Of a stretch of DNA of 64,000 nucleotides, positions 54,805 to 62,797 are shown piece by piece. How positions within the stretch are numbered: position 1 is the stretch's first letter; the number at the start of each line of letters is the position of its first letter. This stretch comes from Natronolimnobius sp. AArcel1 (GTDB lineage Archaea; Halobacteriota; Halobacteria; Halobacteriales; Natrialbaceae). Below the pieces are notes generated by a model that saw only the letters and a list, made by a program, of their open reading frames with translations, ran no database searches and had not been told where the DNA came from. The position numbers and the translations under genes are program-made. The stretch spans positions 310,001-374,000 of the forward strand of contig NZ_JAAKXY010000005.1 in the NCBI RefSeq assembly GCF_011043775.1, written 5' to 3'.

Positions 54805-54875
54805 ACTCGAGTCGCGGCGCAGCGGTCTCGAGGTGTCCGGTCCGTATTCCACCAAACCCTATCAGTGCCGGTACT

Positions 54876-54892
54876 GTTTACCCGGCGTGAAC
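54876..54892. promoter_or_regulatory. GTTTA-N7-TGAAC palindrome
   Basis: GTTTACCCGGCGTGAAC has arms GTTTAC and GTGAAC with one mismatch. It is 83 bp before the perfect site at 54959 and is the most upstream of three in this intergenic region. Confidence 0.5.
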
Positions 54893-54958
54893 ACTCAGTA
54901 GCGAATTGTTTTACACAGAAAACAACCGACGGACCGTTAGCCACTGTGGCACATGGTT

Positions 54959-54975
54959 GTTTACCTTGAGTAAAC
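54959..54975. promoter_or_regulatory. Perfect GTTTAC-N5-GTAAAC palindrome
   Basis: GTTTACCTTGAGTAAAC has perfect 6-bp arms. Spacing and overall length are the same as the perfect site at 22177. Confidence 0.6.
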
Positions 54976-55129
54976 CGCAGGCTGGCTCTTCAGCTCCGCT
55001 TTTTACAGAAGTACTGACGTAATCAAGTGGGTGTGTGACGTACCTCATAAAGGGGAAAACCTGACCAAATAGACACGAGCACGCCCTTACCGACGTGATA
55101 GTACATCTCGAGAGAGAGCCTGTTTTCAA

Positions 55130-55146
55130 GTTTAGCAGAGGTAAAC
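55130..55146. promoter_or_regulatory. GTTTAG-N5-GTAAAC palindrome
   Basis: GTTTAGCAGAGGTAAAC differs from the site at 22177 at only two central positions. It lies about 65 bp upstream of the TATA-like box of the Gfo/Idh-isomerase operon (55212), a position suited to an activator. Confidence 0.6.
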
Positions 55147-55247
55147 ACACCACGAAAGAGAATATCTCCCAGTAACGATTTCGATCGATACGGGTCTCGA
55201 GAGCGGCACAATACTTATGCGAACGAACGAAAAATAGTCGATGACAG

Positions 55248-56240
55248 ATGATATCGGTCGGACTCCTCGGAAGTGGGTTTATGGCACAGGTACACGCCGT
55301 GCGGTACGAGGCGATGGATGACGTGACCGTCGCCGGCGTAGCATCACCGAGTTATCCGGATGCGTTTGCACAGGAGTACACACCGGAAGCCAAGGTCTAC
55401 TCGGATCCAAACGAACTGCTCGAGGCGGTCGATGTCGATATTGTCGACATTTGTACGCCCACACCAACTCATCGTGACCTCGTCGAACTGGCGGTCGAGC
55501 ACGGCTGTGACGTCCTCTGTGAGAAACCGCTCGAGCGCACTCTCGAGGACGCACAGGCCATCCAAGCGCTCGTCGCTGACAGCGATGTGACGTTCATGGT
55601 CGGACATGTTCTTCGATTCTTCCCGCAGTACGAACGCGCCAGAGAACAGGTCGAAGCGGGCGAGATCGGCACCCCCGGAACTGCGTCGTGTCTCCGTCAG
55701 TCACCGATGCCCAATACTGACACCTGGTTCATGGACGAAGAGATAAGCGGCGGCGCATTGCTCGATCTAGCGATTCACGATATCGATTTCCTCCGTTGGA
55801 CCTACGGCGAGGTCGAATCGGTGTTTGCACGCCGCGTTGCGGCCGGCGATGATCGGTACGCAACAGCGACGCTGCGGTTCGAGAACGGCGCTGTCGGCCA
55901 GATCGATGCTCGGTGGCCCACCGACGACTCGATCCCGTTCGTCACCGACTTCGAGCTAGCCGGCGACGAGGGGCTCATCGAGTACCGAAGCGAGGACGAG
56001 TCACCAATCGAGATCCACACTGCCATCGAGGAAGAACCCTCGCGCGACCCCGTCGACATGGTGTTGACGAAGGATCCATACTATCGCGAACTCGAGCACT
56101 TCCTCTCCTGTGTCCGCTCGGGTGAGGAACCCCGAGTGACAGCGACGGACGCCATCGAGGCGATGCGCATCTCGTTGGCAGCGATAGAGTCAGCCGACAC
56201 CGGTGAACCGGTCGTACTTGAGGAGTTTGATGGGACATGA
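55248..56240 (+). CDS. Gfo/Idh/MocA-family oxidoreductase
   Basis: This 330-residue enzyme has a canonical nucleotide loop (GLLGSGFMAQVHAVRYEAM), CEKPLERTLEDAQ with the EKP lysine, and GGALLDLAIHDIDFLRWTYG with catalytic Asp and His. It resembles inositol/sugar 2-dehydrogenases. TACTTATG (55212-55219) gives a leader of only a few nt. Three palindromic sites lie upstream. Its last 4 nt overlap the start of the TIM-barrel isomerase gene (ATGA), so the two are translationally coupled and likely act in series. Confidence 0.93.
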   Translation: MISVGLLGSGFMAQVHAVRYEAMDDVTVAGVASPSYPDAFAQEYTPEAKVYSDPNELLEAVDVDIVDICTPTPTHRDLVELAVEHGCDVLCEKPLERTLEDAQAIQALVADSDVTFMVGHVLRFFPQYERAREQVEAGEIGTPGTASCLRQSPMPNTDTWFMDEEISGGALLDLAIHDIDFLRWTYGEVESVFARRVAAGDDRYATATLRFENGAVGQIDARWPTDDSIPFVTDFELAGDEGLIEYRSEDESPIEIHTAIEEEPSRDPVDMVLTKDPYYRELEHFLSCVRSGEEPRVTATDAIEAMRISLAAIESADTGEPVVLEEFDGT

Positions 56241-57001
56241 ATGTCGGTCTGTGTACCATCTCGGGTGGCAACCGATCGGTGACAGCTGTCATGGATGCTG
56301 CAGCTGACGCAGGCTACGACGGCGTCGAAATCTGGGGCCAAGATCATGTCGGGAATGGGGAGCCGTCAACGTGTGAGGAAATCCTTGGAGAGGCACACAA
56401 TCGCTCACTCGAGATCCCCGTCTACGGGTCCTATCTACGGCCCGGCACGGATGCGTTTGCAGACAAGTACGCCCACGAACTCGACATCGCCAGGCACCTT
56501 GAGGCGGATCTGATCCGTGTCTGGGCGGGAAACCAAGAGTACCAAGAGTGTACCTCGAATCACTGGCAGGCAGTAATTGAGGATCTCGTTTCGCTTTCGG
56601 ACACTGCCGCCGAGTACGGCCTTGGCGTGACTGTGGAAAAACACGAAGGCACTGTCACGAACCGCCACACGGGGGCTCGTCAACTCATCGAAGCGGTCGA
56701 CCGCGACAACTGCCGACTCAACTATCAGCCGCTGTTCTCGCTCCCGAACACAGATATTCTGTCCGAAGCGCGAGATCTGGCTCCGCTGTCGAACAACGTT
56801 CACGTTCAGGCAGTTCCCGAACGCGGCGGCGACGAGCGATGCCTCCTCGAGAACGCCTACTACAATGTGGACGAACTCCTCTCGATTTTTGCAGAATCAG
56901 GCTTTGATGGATACGTCAACGTCGAGTTCGTCACCGAGAACGAAACATACGGAGATGCCGTCAAGCGCGACCTCGCTTTCGTGCGAGTTTGTCTCGAGTG
57001 A
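56237..57001 (+). CDS. Sugar phosphate isomerase/epimerase (TIM barrel)
   Basis: This 254-residue xylose-isomerase-like barrel has DGVEIWGQDHVG, DLIRVWAGNQEY, GVTVEKHEGTVTNR, YQPLFSLPN and YVNVEFVTEN, giving metal-binding Glu/His positions of the IolE/IolI type. It starts inside the last codons of the Gfo/Idh gene. In known inositol-like pathways such an enzyme dehydrates or isomerises the keto product of the dehydrogenase; the same logic is likely here. It is convergent with the AAC(3)-fold gene. Confidence 0.9.
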   Translation: MNVGLCTISGGNRSVTAVMDAAADAGYDGVEIWGQDHVGNGEPSTCEEILGEAHNRSLEIPVYGSYLRPGTDAFADKYAHELDIARHLEADLIRVWAGNQEYQECTSNHWQAVIEDLVSLSDTAAEYGLGVTVEKHEGTVTNRHTGARQLIEAVDRDNCRLNYQPLFSLPNTDILSEARDLAPLSNNVHVQAVPERGGDERCLLENAYYNVDELLSIFAESGFDGYVNVEFVTENETYGDAVKRDLAFVRVCLE

Positions 57002-57045
57002 TCAGGTGAACACGGTTTGTAACTGCTGTGTGGTCGCCCCACCGA

Positions 57046-57843
57046 TTAGTCGTCTCGCAGTTCGATCAGGTTCTCCTCAGCCAGGCGTTCTCTGGCGTAC
57101 TCACAACGACCACAGCCGGGATCAGCACATAACAGGAGGTTGGGAACTATCTCGAGGGCGTCGACGAGTTCGGAAAGGAGCGCGTGACCGCTCATCAACT
57201 GCACGTGCGCCTCACCAATCAGGCCGTCGGTGAGCAAGCCGGCCCGTCGCGCGATGACTTCGACAGCGTCGAACCCATACGAGCAGTGGACAGCGTTCGT
57301 GGTCACTGTCCGGCTTTCATCACCGTCAGCAACTGTTACCGTCCGGGTTTGATCGCGGTATGGCAGGTCGGCGAGGCGCTCTGCGATGTGGACCGACGAG
57401 TTCGAGGTGTGGTCGACGCCAAGCAACAGGATGGAGCCACCGTCCTCGAGCAGTCGGTGCATGGGAGAGCCCGGGCCGAGTGAGTTCAGTAGCTCGTGGT
57501 CGCGGGTAAGTAATTCAGCGCTGGCACCGAGCGCGGTAACCGAGTGAGTGGGGTGGGCGCTTCGGATGGCCTCCTCTCGAGTGCGCAGTTCTTCAGTGAT
57601 CCGGCCCGTTTCTGACGGCGTCGTCTTGCGATCGAACGGGTGGCCATCATTTCCGGACGTGAACGTCGGCATCAGCACCGTTCCGTCCGCCCCGACAACA
57701 TTGCACAATGCATCGACAACGGTCTCAGCCCCGCCGTCGACCCACCCGAGGCTGCGTAACGAACTGTGAACGATGACGCGGTCTCCCGACCGAAGGCCAA
57801 GTGCACGTAATCCGCCTCGAAGTTCGGCTTCTGTCACTGTCAT
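57046..57843 (-). CDS. AAC(3)-family (aminoglycoside 3-N-acetyltransferase fold) protein
   Basis: The start is at MTVTEAELRGGLRALGLRSG. The 265-residue protein shows the family motifs VIVHSSLRSLGWVDGGAETV, VLMPTFTSG, SAHPTHSVTALG and LLLGVDHTSNSSVHIAE. The last 30 residues contain CADPGCGRCEYARERL, a cysteine cluster that could bind metal and is not a usual part of the family. The family N-acetylates amino sugars with acetyl-CoA. In this catabolic setting it is unlikely to be antibiotic resistance; acylation of an amino-sugar intermediate is possible. Confidence 0.85.
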   Translation of the reverse strand: MTVTEAELRGGLRALGLRSGDRVIVHSSLRSLGWVDGGAETVVDALCNVVGADGTVLMPTFTSGNDGHPFDRKTTPSETGRITEELRTREEAIRSAHPTHSVTALGASAELLTRDHELLNSLGPGSPMHRLLEDGGSILLLGVDHTSNSSVHIAERLADLPYRDQTRTVTVADGDESRTVTTNAVHCSYGFDAVEVIARRAGLLTDGLIGEAHVQLMSGHALLSELVDALEIVPNLLLCADPGCGRCEYARERLAEENLIELRDD

Positions 57844-57964
57844 TTCTCGTTCCGGGCGACGGGTGCTGCACACAAAAGGATTGATGCGAGGACGAGAGTA
57901 ACTGTAGCATCTCAGCAGGGCCCTACCCAGAGTGACAGCGTACACCATCGACAGCAGGTCGGAT

Positions 57965-57973
57965 CATTTATGG
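57965..57973 (+). promoter_or_regulatory. TATA-like box of leaderless Gfo/Idh gene
   Basis: CATTTATGG is centred 28 nt before ATG 57997. This supports 57997 rather than the upstream in-frame ATG at 57970, which would lie inside the TATA element. Confidence 0.5.
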
Positions 57974-57996
57974 TCACTGTCCACGAGACCCATGGT

Positions 57997-59073
57997 ATGC
58001 GATTGCTACACGCAGGTATCATCGGCTGTGGCACAATCGCTCGCCACCATGCCGAGCACCTCACTGACCTCGAGGTATCCATTGCGGGCGTCGCGGACAT
58101 CGATCCGGACGCTCGTGAGGAATTCGCTCGAGCGTATGATGTTCCCGAGACGTTCGAACAGTACGACCGAATGCTCGAGGAACTGGAACTCGACTTCGTC
58201 GTCGTGGCAGTGCCGAATTTCCTCCATGCTGACTGCGCAGTTGCTGCCCTCGAGCGCGATATCGATGTCTTTCTCGAGAAACCACTCGCACACACGCTCG
58301 AGGACGCTCAACGAATTACCGACGTGGCTGCCAACAGCGACGGCCGGGTAATCGTTGGCTTTGTCAGGGCGTTCGAGGGCTGGGTCGAGGACCTCAAGGC
58401 CCGAACTTCAGACGGCGAGTTCGGCGAGGTGTACGATGTTGACCTCGAGTACGTTCGCCGCCGTGGCATCCCACGTCTTGGAAGTTGGTTCACGCGAGCG
58501 GAGCAGTCGGGCGGCGGCGTCCTGATCGATGCGGGCGTTCACTTCCTCCACCTCGCGCTGACGCTGCTCGAGTTTCCCGACCTCGAGTCTGTCACTGCAC
58601 AGACGGGCGGGCACTTCGGGACGAAGAAGGACTACACGTACATCGATATGTGGGGCGGTGAGCCGACCGACGATGCCGTGTTCGACGTTGAAGATCACGC
58701 TCGCGGATTGATCCGAACCGTTGACGGGACGACGATTCACTTCCACTGTGCGTGGGCGAGTAACACCGACCCCCGCCAGTCGATTCGCGTACAGGGAGAC
58801 CACGCGGGCGTTTCGGTCGACGATACCAGCGACCCCGTTCCAACCGTCCACGCAACCGACCGCGACGCCCTGACTGACACTGACCTGACCGTTCCCGAGA
58901 GCCAGTCCTTCAGGGCCCAGTGGGAGTACGTTACTGCTGTCGTTCGCGGCGAGCGCGAACACATGCAAAACACCGCCTCGGAGGGTCTCGCAGTACAACG
59001 CGTTGTGGATGCAATCTACGAAAGCGCCGATGCCGGCCGTGAGATTCGCCTTGATGATCGTCAGTCATCGTAA
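57997..59073 (+). CDS. Gfo/Idh/MocA-family oxidoreductase
   Basis: The start is chosen at MRLLHAGIIGCGTIARHHAE because the TATA element is 28 nt upstream. The 358-residue enzyme has a canonical GCGTIA nucleotide loop, FLEKPLAHTLEDAQR and the catalytic GGGVLIDAGVHFLHLALTLL. It is most like myo-inositol or glucose-fructose-type dehydrogenases, but the substrate is not known. It is divergent from the AAC(3)-fold gene and followed 75 nt later by threonine ammonia-lyase. Confidence 0.92.
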   Translation: MRLLHAGIIGCGTIARHHAEHLTDLEVSIAGVADIDPDAREEFARAYDVPETFEQYDRMLEELELDFVVVAVPNFLHADCAVAALERDIDVFLEKPLAHTLEDAQRITDVAANSDGRVIVGFVRAFEGWVEDLKARTSDGEFGEVYDVDLEYVRRRGIPRLGSWFTRAEQSGGGVLIDAGVHFLHLALTLLEFPDLESVTAQTGGHFGTKKDYTYIDMWGGEPTDDAVFDVEDHARGLIRTVDGTTIHFHCAWASNTDPRQSIRVQGDHAGVSVDDTSDPVPTVHATDRDALTDTDLTVPESQSFRAQWEYVTAVVRGEREHMQNTASEGLAVQRVVDAIYESADAGREIRLDDRQSS

Positions 59074-59148
59074 TCTCGACGCCAAACACAATCACACTCG
59101 AGTCACGACACGACACACATCTGATCACAACCCAGTATCTGTCACAAC

Positions 59149-60366
59149 ATGTTATCCATCACTGCAGCCCAGATTCGGTCCGTCTATGACCGGTTCGACG
59201 ACGAATCGATCGTCCAGCACACCCCTGTCGAGACGAGTCGTTCACTCAGTCGGTTAGTCGACGGTGACGTCATCCTCAAGATGGAACACCTCCAGCGAAC
59301 TGGCTCGTTCAAGACCAGAGGAGCGTACAACAAGATGCTCTCGCTCGAGGGGGGATCCGACATTGATCGGGTCGTCGCTGCAAGCGCAGGCAACCACGCC
59401 CAGGGGGTCGCCCTCGCAGCAAACTCACGCGGGGTTCCCTCAACCATCGTGATGCCCGCTACTGCACCCCAGTCGAAAGTTGAAGCGACCGACGAGTACG
59501 GTGCCGATGTCGTCCTCCACGGCACGACGTTCCGTGATGCGATGGCCCACGCCCGTTCGCTCACCGACGAGGGTGTCGAGTTCGTCCACGCCTTCGACGA
59601 CCCGGCGATCATCGCCGGTCAGGGAACACTCGGGCTGGAACTCCTCGAGGACGTGCCCGATGTCGATACCGTGGTTGTGCCGATCGGTGGCGGTGGTCTC
59701 ATCGCAGGCGTTGGCGCTGCGCTGGCCGACCATCGGCCTGATATCCGGGTCATTGGCGTTCAGGCTGATTCGGCCGCGACCGTCCCGGAGAGTCTCCAGA
59801 AGGGCATGCCCGAATCACTCGAGGATGTCGATACGATCGCCGATGGGATCGCAACCGGGGAAGTCTCCGACCTCACACTCGAGTTGATCGACGAACACGT
59901 CGACGAGATCGTCACCGTTACCGAAGAGGAGATTGCACGTGGCATCTTGCTCTTGCTCGAGCGGGCCAAACAGCTCGTTGAAGGGGCGGGCGCGGCTTCG
60001 GTGGCAGCTATTCTCAGCGATGAGGTAGACGTAAGCGGAGAAACCGTCGTTCCCGTTCTGACCGGCGGAAATCTCGATATGACGATGCTCCGGGCGATTC
60101 TCACACACGAACTCACCTCGCGAAGCCAGATGATCCGGCTACAGGTACGGATTGACGATCAACCAGGCGAGATGCACACCCTCTCGGGGCTGATCGCAGA
60201 CAAGGGAGCAAATATTCGGACGGTCAACCACTATCGCGCCGACGAGACCCTCGACGTTGGAGAGGCGTACCTCGTCTTCCTCGTCGAGACCAGTGGTGAG
60301 GAACACGCAGAGCGGATCACAGATGCGATCGAGGCGACAGGCTATGCGGTCGAACGGATCAACTGA
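59149..60366 (+). CDS. Threonine ammonia-lyase (threonine dehydratase) with ACT domain
   Basis: This 405-residue fold-type II PLP enzyme has PLP lysine K55 in RTGSFKTRGAYNK, SAGNHAQGVALAAN, and the phosphate-binding IGGGGLIAG. A C-terminal ACT-like domain (from about residue 325: LQVRIDDQPGEMHTLSGLIA) suggests allosteric control. The length matches the catabolic/TdcB-like class with ACT. It converts threonine or serine to a 2-oxo acid and ammonia through an enamine, which RidA, encoded about 1.1 kb downstream, is known to help hydrolyse. Confidence 0.92.
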   Translation: MLSITAAQIRSVYDRFDDESIVQHTPVETSRSLSRLVDGDVILKMEHLQRTGSFKTRGAYNKMLSLEGGSDIDRVVAASAGNHAQGVALAANSRGVPSTIVMPATAPQSKVEATDEYGADVVLHGTTFRDAMAHARSLTDEGVEFVHAFDDPAIIAGQGTLGLELLEDVPDVDTVVVPIGGGGLIAGVGAALADHRPDIRVIGVQADSAATVPESLQKGMPESLEDVDTIADGIATGEVSDLTLELIDEHVDEIVTVTEEEIARGILLLLERAKQLVEGAGAASVAAILSDEVDVSGETVVPVLTGGNLDMTMLRAILTHELTSRSQMIRLQVRIDDQPGEMHTLSGLIADKGANIRTVNHYRADETLDVGEAYLVFLVETSGEEHAERITDAIEATGYAVERIN

Positions 60367-60407
60367 ACAGTCTGAGAAAACGGAAAGCAAAACCGCTTGC
60401 CGGTTAC

Positions 60408-61478
60408 TTACAGCGCGTCGAACTCGATCACAGTCTTGATTCGCGACGCATCTCGCGTAAACGCGTCCTCGACCTCGTCGGGCGAGAACACGTCAGTTAT
60501 GAGCGCCTCGGCGAACCAGTCCGGCGCAGCCTCGAGCGTCTCTTTTGCTGCCTCAAAGTCCTCGAGATGAGAGTTGACGCTGCCGACGAGAGCCTTGTTG
60601 TTGAGCACAAATTCGCTGTGAAGTCGGCCGCCGTTGATCTCGAACGACCAGTCGTCAGGGATGCCAAGCAGTGCGCCAACACCGTTGGGTGCGAGGGCGT
60701 CGATCGTTTCGAACGCGTGTTTTGCGTAGCCAGTCGCCTCGACGATGACGTCCATCGGCTCGTGTGCGTCAGCGACCTGAGCAACCGGCGTCTCGCGGGA
60801 ATCGATGTACGTCGCCCCAAGTCGTTCGATCACGTCGATCGTCGGGTCCGGTCGGTCGCGTCGTCCAAGACAGTAGGTGCGGTCAATTTCCGGACGCTCC
60901 TCTAGCAGCGCAAGCGTCAACAGTCCAAGTGGGCCGTTTCCGAGCACGAGGCTGGCGGTCGGCTCCCACGCAAACGATGAGCGAGAAGCGTACGCGAGAT
61001 CGAGTGCTTTCTCTGCGTTGCTCATCGGCTCAACGAGGACGCCACTGTCAGCGAACGCGTCGGGAATCGGAACGAGGTACTCTGCGGGACTCGTGAAGTA
61101 CTCCGCCATATAGCCGTGCGCGCCATCAATACCGCGCTCGAGGCACAGTTCTGGTGGTGCCATATCCGGCTCGCCACGTTCGAAGAACTCGTTCGAACCA
61201 GCTGGTGGCCGCCGAACCGTTGGAACGACGACCTGACCGGCCTCGAGGGCCGTCCCGTTGGGATCCTCGACGACGCCGACGGCCTCGTGGCCAAGGACGT
61301 GATAGTCGTCGCCGGCCGGGAAGCCGCCATGGCTCCCGCCAATGACCTCAAAGTCGGTCCCGTCGATGCCAACGCGCAGGGTTCGGACGAGCGCCTCACC
61401 GTCACTGGGTGTTGGCTCTGAAAGCTCGATGAGGTGTGGGTGTGGGTCGTCGTGCTCGACGACAATCGCGTCCATCAT
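60408..61478 (-). CDS. gdh: Glucose 1-dehydrogenase (haloarchaeal MDR type)
   Basis: The protein closely follows the known haloarchaeal glucose dehydrogenase: GEALVRTLRVGIDGTDFEVI, GGHGGFP-type GSHGGFPAGDD, LGHEAVGVVEDPNG, VVPTVRRPPAGSNEFFERG, YCLGRRDRPDPTIDVIE and NNKALVGSVNSHLEDF. It oxidises glucose (or another aldose) to the lactone with NADP. Two adjacent ATGs (61478 and 61475) are possible; the first overlaps the RidA stop (ATGA), showing coupling. In other haloarchaea it starts the semi-phosphorylative Entner-Doudoroff route; here it may act on an amino sugar. Confidence 0.9.
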   Translation of the reverse strand: MMDAIVVEHDDPHPHLIELSEPTPSDGEALVRTLRVGIDGTDFEVIGGSHGGFPAGDDYHVLGHEAVGVVEDPNGTALEAGQVVVPTVRRPPAGSNEFFERGEPDMAPPELCLERGIDGAHGYMAEYFTSPAEYLVPIPDAFADSGVLVEPMSNAEKALDLAYASRSSFAWEPTASLVLGNGPLGLLTLALLEERPEIDRTYCLGRRDRPDPTIDVIERLGATYIDSRETPVAQVADAHEPMDVIVEATGYAKHAFETIDALAPNGVGALLGIPDDWSFEINGGRLHSEFVLNNKALVGSVNSHLEDFEAAKETLEAAPDWFAEALITDVFSPDEVEDAFTRDASRIKTVIEFDAL

Positions 61479-61852
61479 TCGAGTGTCGCGATCACTTCGA
61501 TTTCGACGCCGATGTCGACGGGAAGGTCTTCGATCTGGACGGCGCTCCGCGCTGGATACGGCTCACTCAGATATTCTTCGTAGACCTCGTTGATCGCGCT
61601 GTAGTTGTCCATATCTTGGACGAATACGGTTGCCTTCACGACGTTGTCGAGCGACGTTCCAGCCGCCTCAAGGACCGCACCGACGTTTTCCATTGTGCAT
61701 CGGGTTTCGTCTTGAATGTCGCCATCGATGATCTCGCCGCTGTCGGGATCGACCGGTCCTTGCCCGGATACGTATACAGTGTCGCCATCGATGATGCCCT
61801 GGGAATATGGGCCGATACTTGCCGGTGCGTCGTCAGTTGTGACTTCGTCCAT
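61475..61852 (-). CDS. RidA (YjgF/YER057c/UK114) family protein
   Basis: The start is at MDEVTTDDAPASIGPYSQGI. The 125-residue protein has the RidA pattern: SIGPYSQGIIDGDTVYVSGQ, TRCTMENVGAVLEAAGTSLD, VVKATVFVQDMDNYSAINEVY, and YPARSAVQIEDLP with the arginine that binds the carboxylate. It hydrolyses 2-imino acids released by PLP enzymes. It is the first gene of a two-gene operon with glucose dehydrogenase, to which it is coupled by a 4-nt overlap. PLP lyases occur at 36149 and 59149. Confidence 0.93.
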   Translation of the reverse strand: MDEVTTDDAPASIGPYSQGIIDGDTVYVSGQGPVDPDSGEIIDGDIQDETRCTMENVGAVLEAAGTSLDNVVKATVFVQDMDNYSAINEVYEEYLSEPYPARSAVQIEDLPVDIGVEIEVIATLE

Positions 61853-61982
61853 AGTACGGCTAGGCACTAGCAACCGGAGCAAAAAATCGTTTCGGTGCCA
61901 TTCGGTTTCAATGATTAGTCATCCGACCGGTGTGAGACGAACCGCGACACTTATCTCAATGACACCCGATACCATAGATCGT

Positions 61983-62681
61983 ATGTCAATACTTGCGATC
62001 GTCGCACATCCCGACGACGCCGATATCTTCTGTGGTGGAACGTTAGCAAAGCATGCGGACCGCGGCGACGACGTCCAGATCGTCCACATGACCAGCGGCG
62101 AATACGGTGGTATCGACACAACAGAAGACGAACTCGTCTCAGTTCGGCAAGAGGAGGCGCGAAACTCCGCGGCCGAACTGGGCTGTGGCTGTGACTTCCT
62201 CGAGTTCAACGATGGTCGTATCGAGCAATCGCTCGAGAACCGACTTGTGATCGTCGACGTTATTCGAAACCACCAGCCTGACGTGATTCTGACGCACTTC
62301 AACGATGATATGCACCCGGATCACCGCGCGACCTCGCGGTTAGTGTCGAATGCGTACTACATGGCATCGCTCCCCCTGGTCGAAACCGAGTACGATCCCC
62401 ACGATCCAGATAACGTCTACTACTTCGGCAAGCCGACCTCGGCGTTCGACCCGAGCGTCTACATCGATATCTCTGACTATCAAGCACGCAAAGAACGCGC
62501 AATCGACCATCACGACTCCCAGGTCGAGTTCCTCGAGAATCACGGTGGCATCGACGCGGAATTTGACAATCTCATCGACGGTGTCCGTGCCGAAGCACGC
62601 GTCCTCGGTAAGCGAACGGGCGTTGAGTATGCCGAAGGGTTCGCACCGCTACACGACGTGACGACCGACTATCTCGAGTGA
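61983..62681 (+). CDS. PIG-L (LmbE) family deacetylase
   Basis: The start is at MSILAIVAHPDDADIFCGG, with CACTTATC (61948-61955) about 30 nt upstream. The 232-residue protein has zinc ligands in AHPDD and MHPDHRATSR and the conserved SGEYGG segment. It is shorter than the paralogue at 37433 and closer to the MshB/BshB2 and diacetylchitobiose-deacetylase style N terminus. It should remove an N-acyl group from a sugar in the cytoplasm. It is divergent from the ridA-gdh operon. Confidence 0.92.
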   Translation: MSILAIVAHPDDADIFCGGTLAKHADRGDDVQIVHMTSGEYGGIDTTEDELVSVRQEEARNSAAELGCGCDFLEFNDGRIEQSLENRLVIVDVIRNHQPDVILTHFNDDMHPDHRATSRLVSNAYYMASLPLVETEYDPHDPDNVYYFGKPTSAFDPSVYIDISDYQARKERAIDHHDSQVEFLENHGGIDAEFDNLIDGVRAEARVLGKRTGVEYAEGFAPLHDVTTDYLE

Positions 62682-62797
62682 GTCGATTGCCAGCCCACAT
62701 GCAAATCAACGGTGGTATACGCCCAATGCCCCACGTTGACACACCGGTAGCTTTATGCTACGACACACGTTCGTTCGAACCACGCCCGTGATGAGCC

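Larger units (their letters stand above)
54805..55247 (+). other. Regulatory intergenic region with three 17-bp palindromes
   Basis: There is no gene here. It holds GTTYA-N7-TRAAC sites at 54876, 54959 and 55130, plus a looser one, TTGTTTT-ACACAG-AAAACAA, at 54906-54925. A TATA-like TACTTATG (55212-55219) lies before the Gfo/Idh start at 55248. The concentration of sites suggests a strongly regulated promoter. Confidence 0.6.

Noticed and set aside
57046-57843. Aminoglycoside resistance gene.
   Set aside because: The fold is AAC(3), but the setting is a catabolic island in a haloarchaeon, and such homologues are not shown to give resistance.
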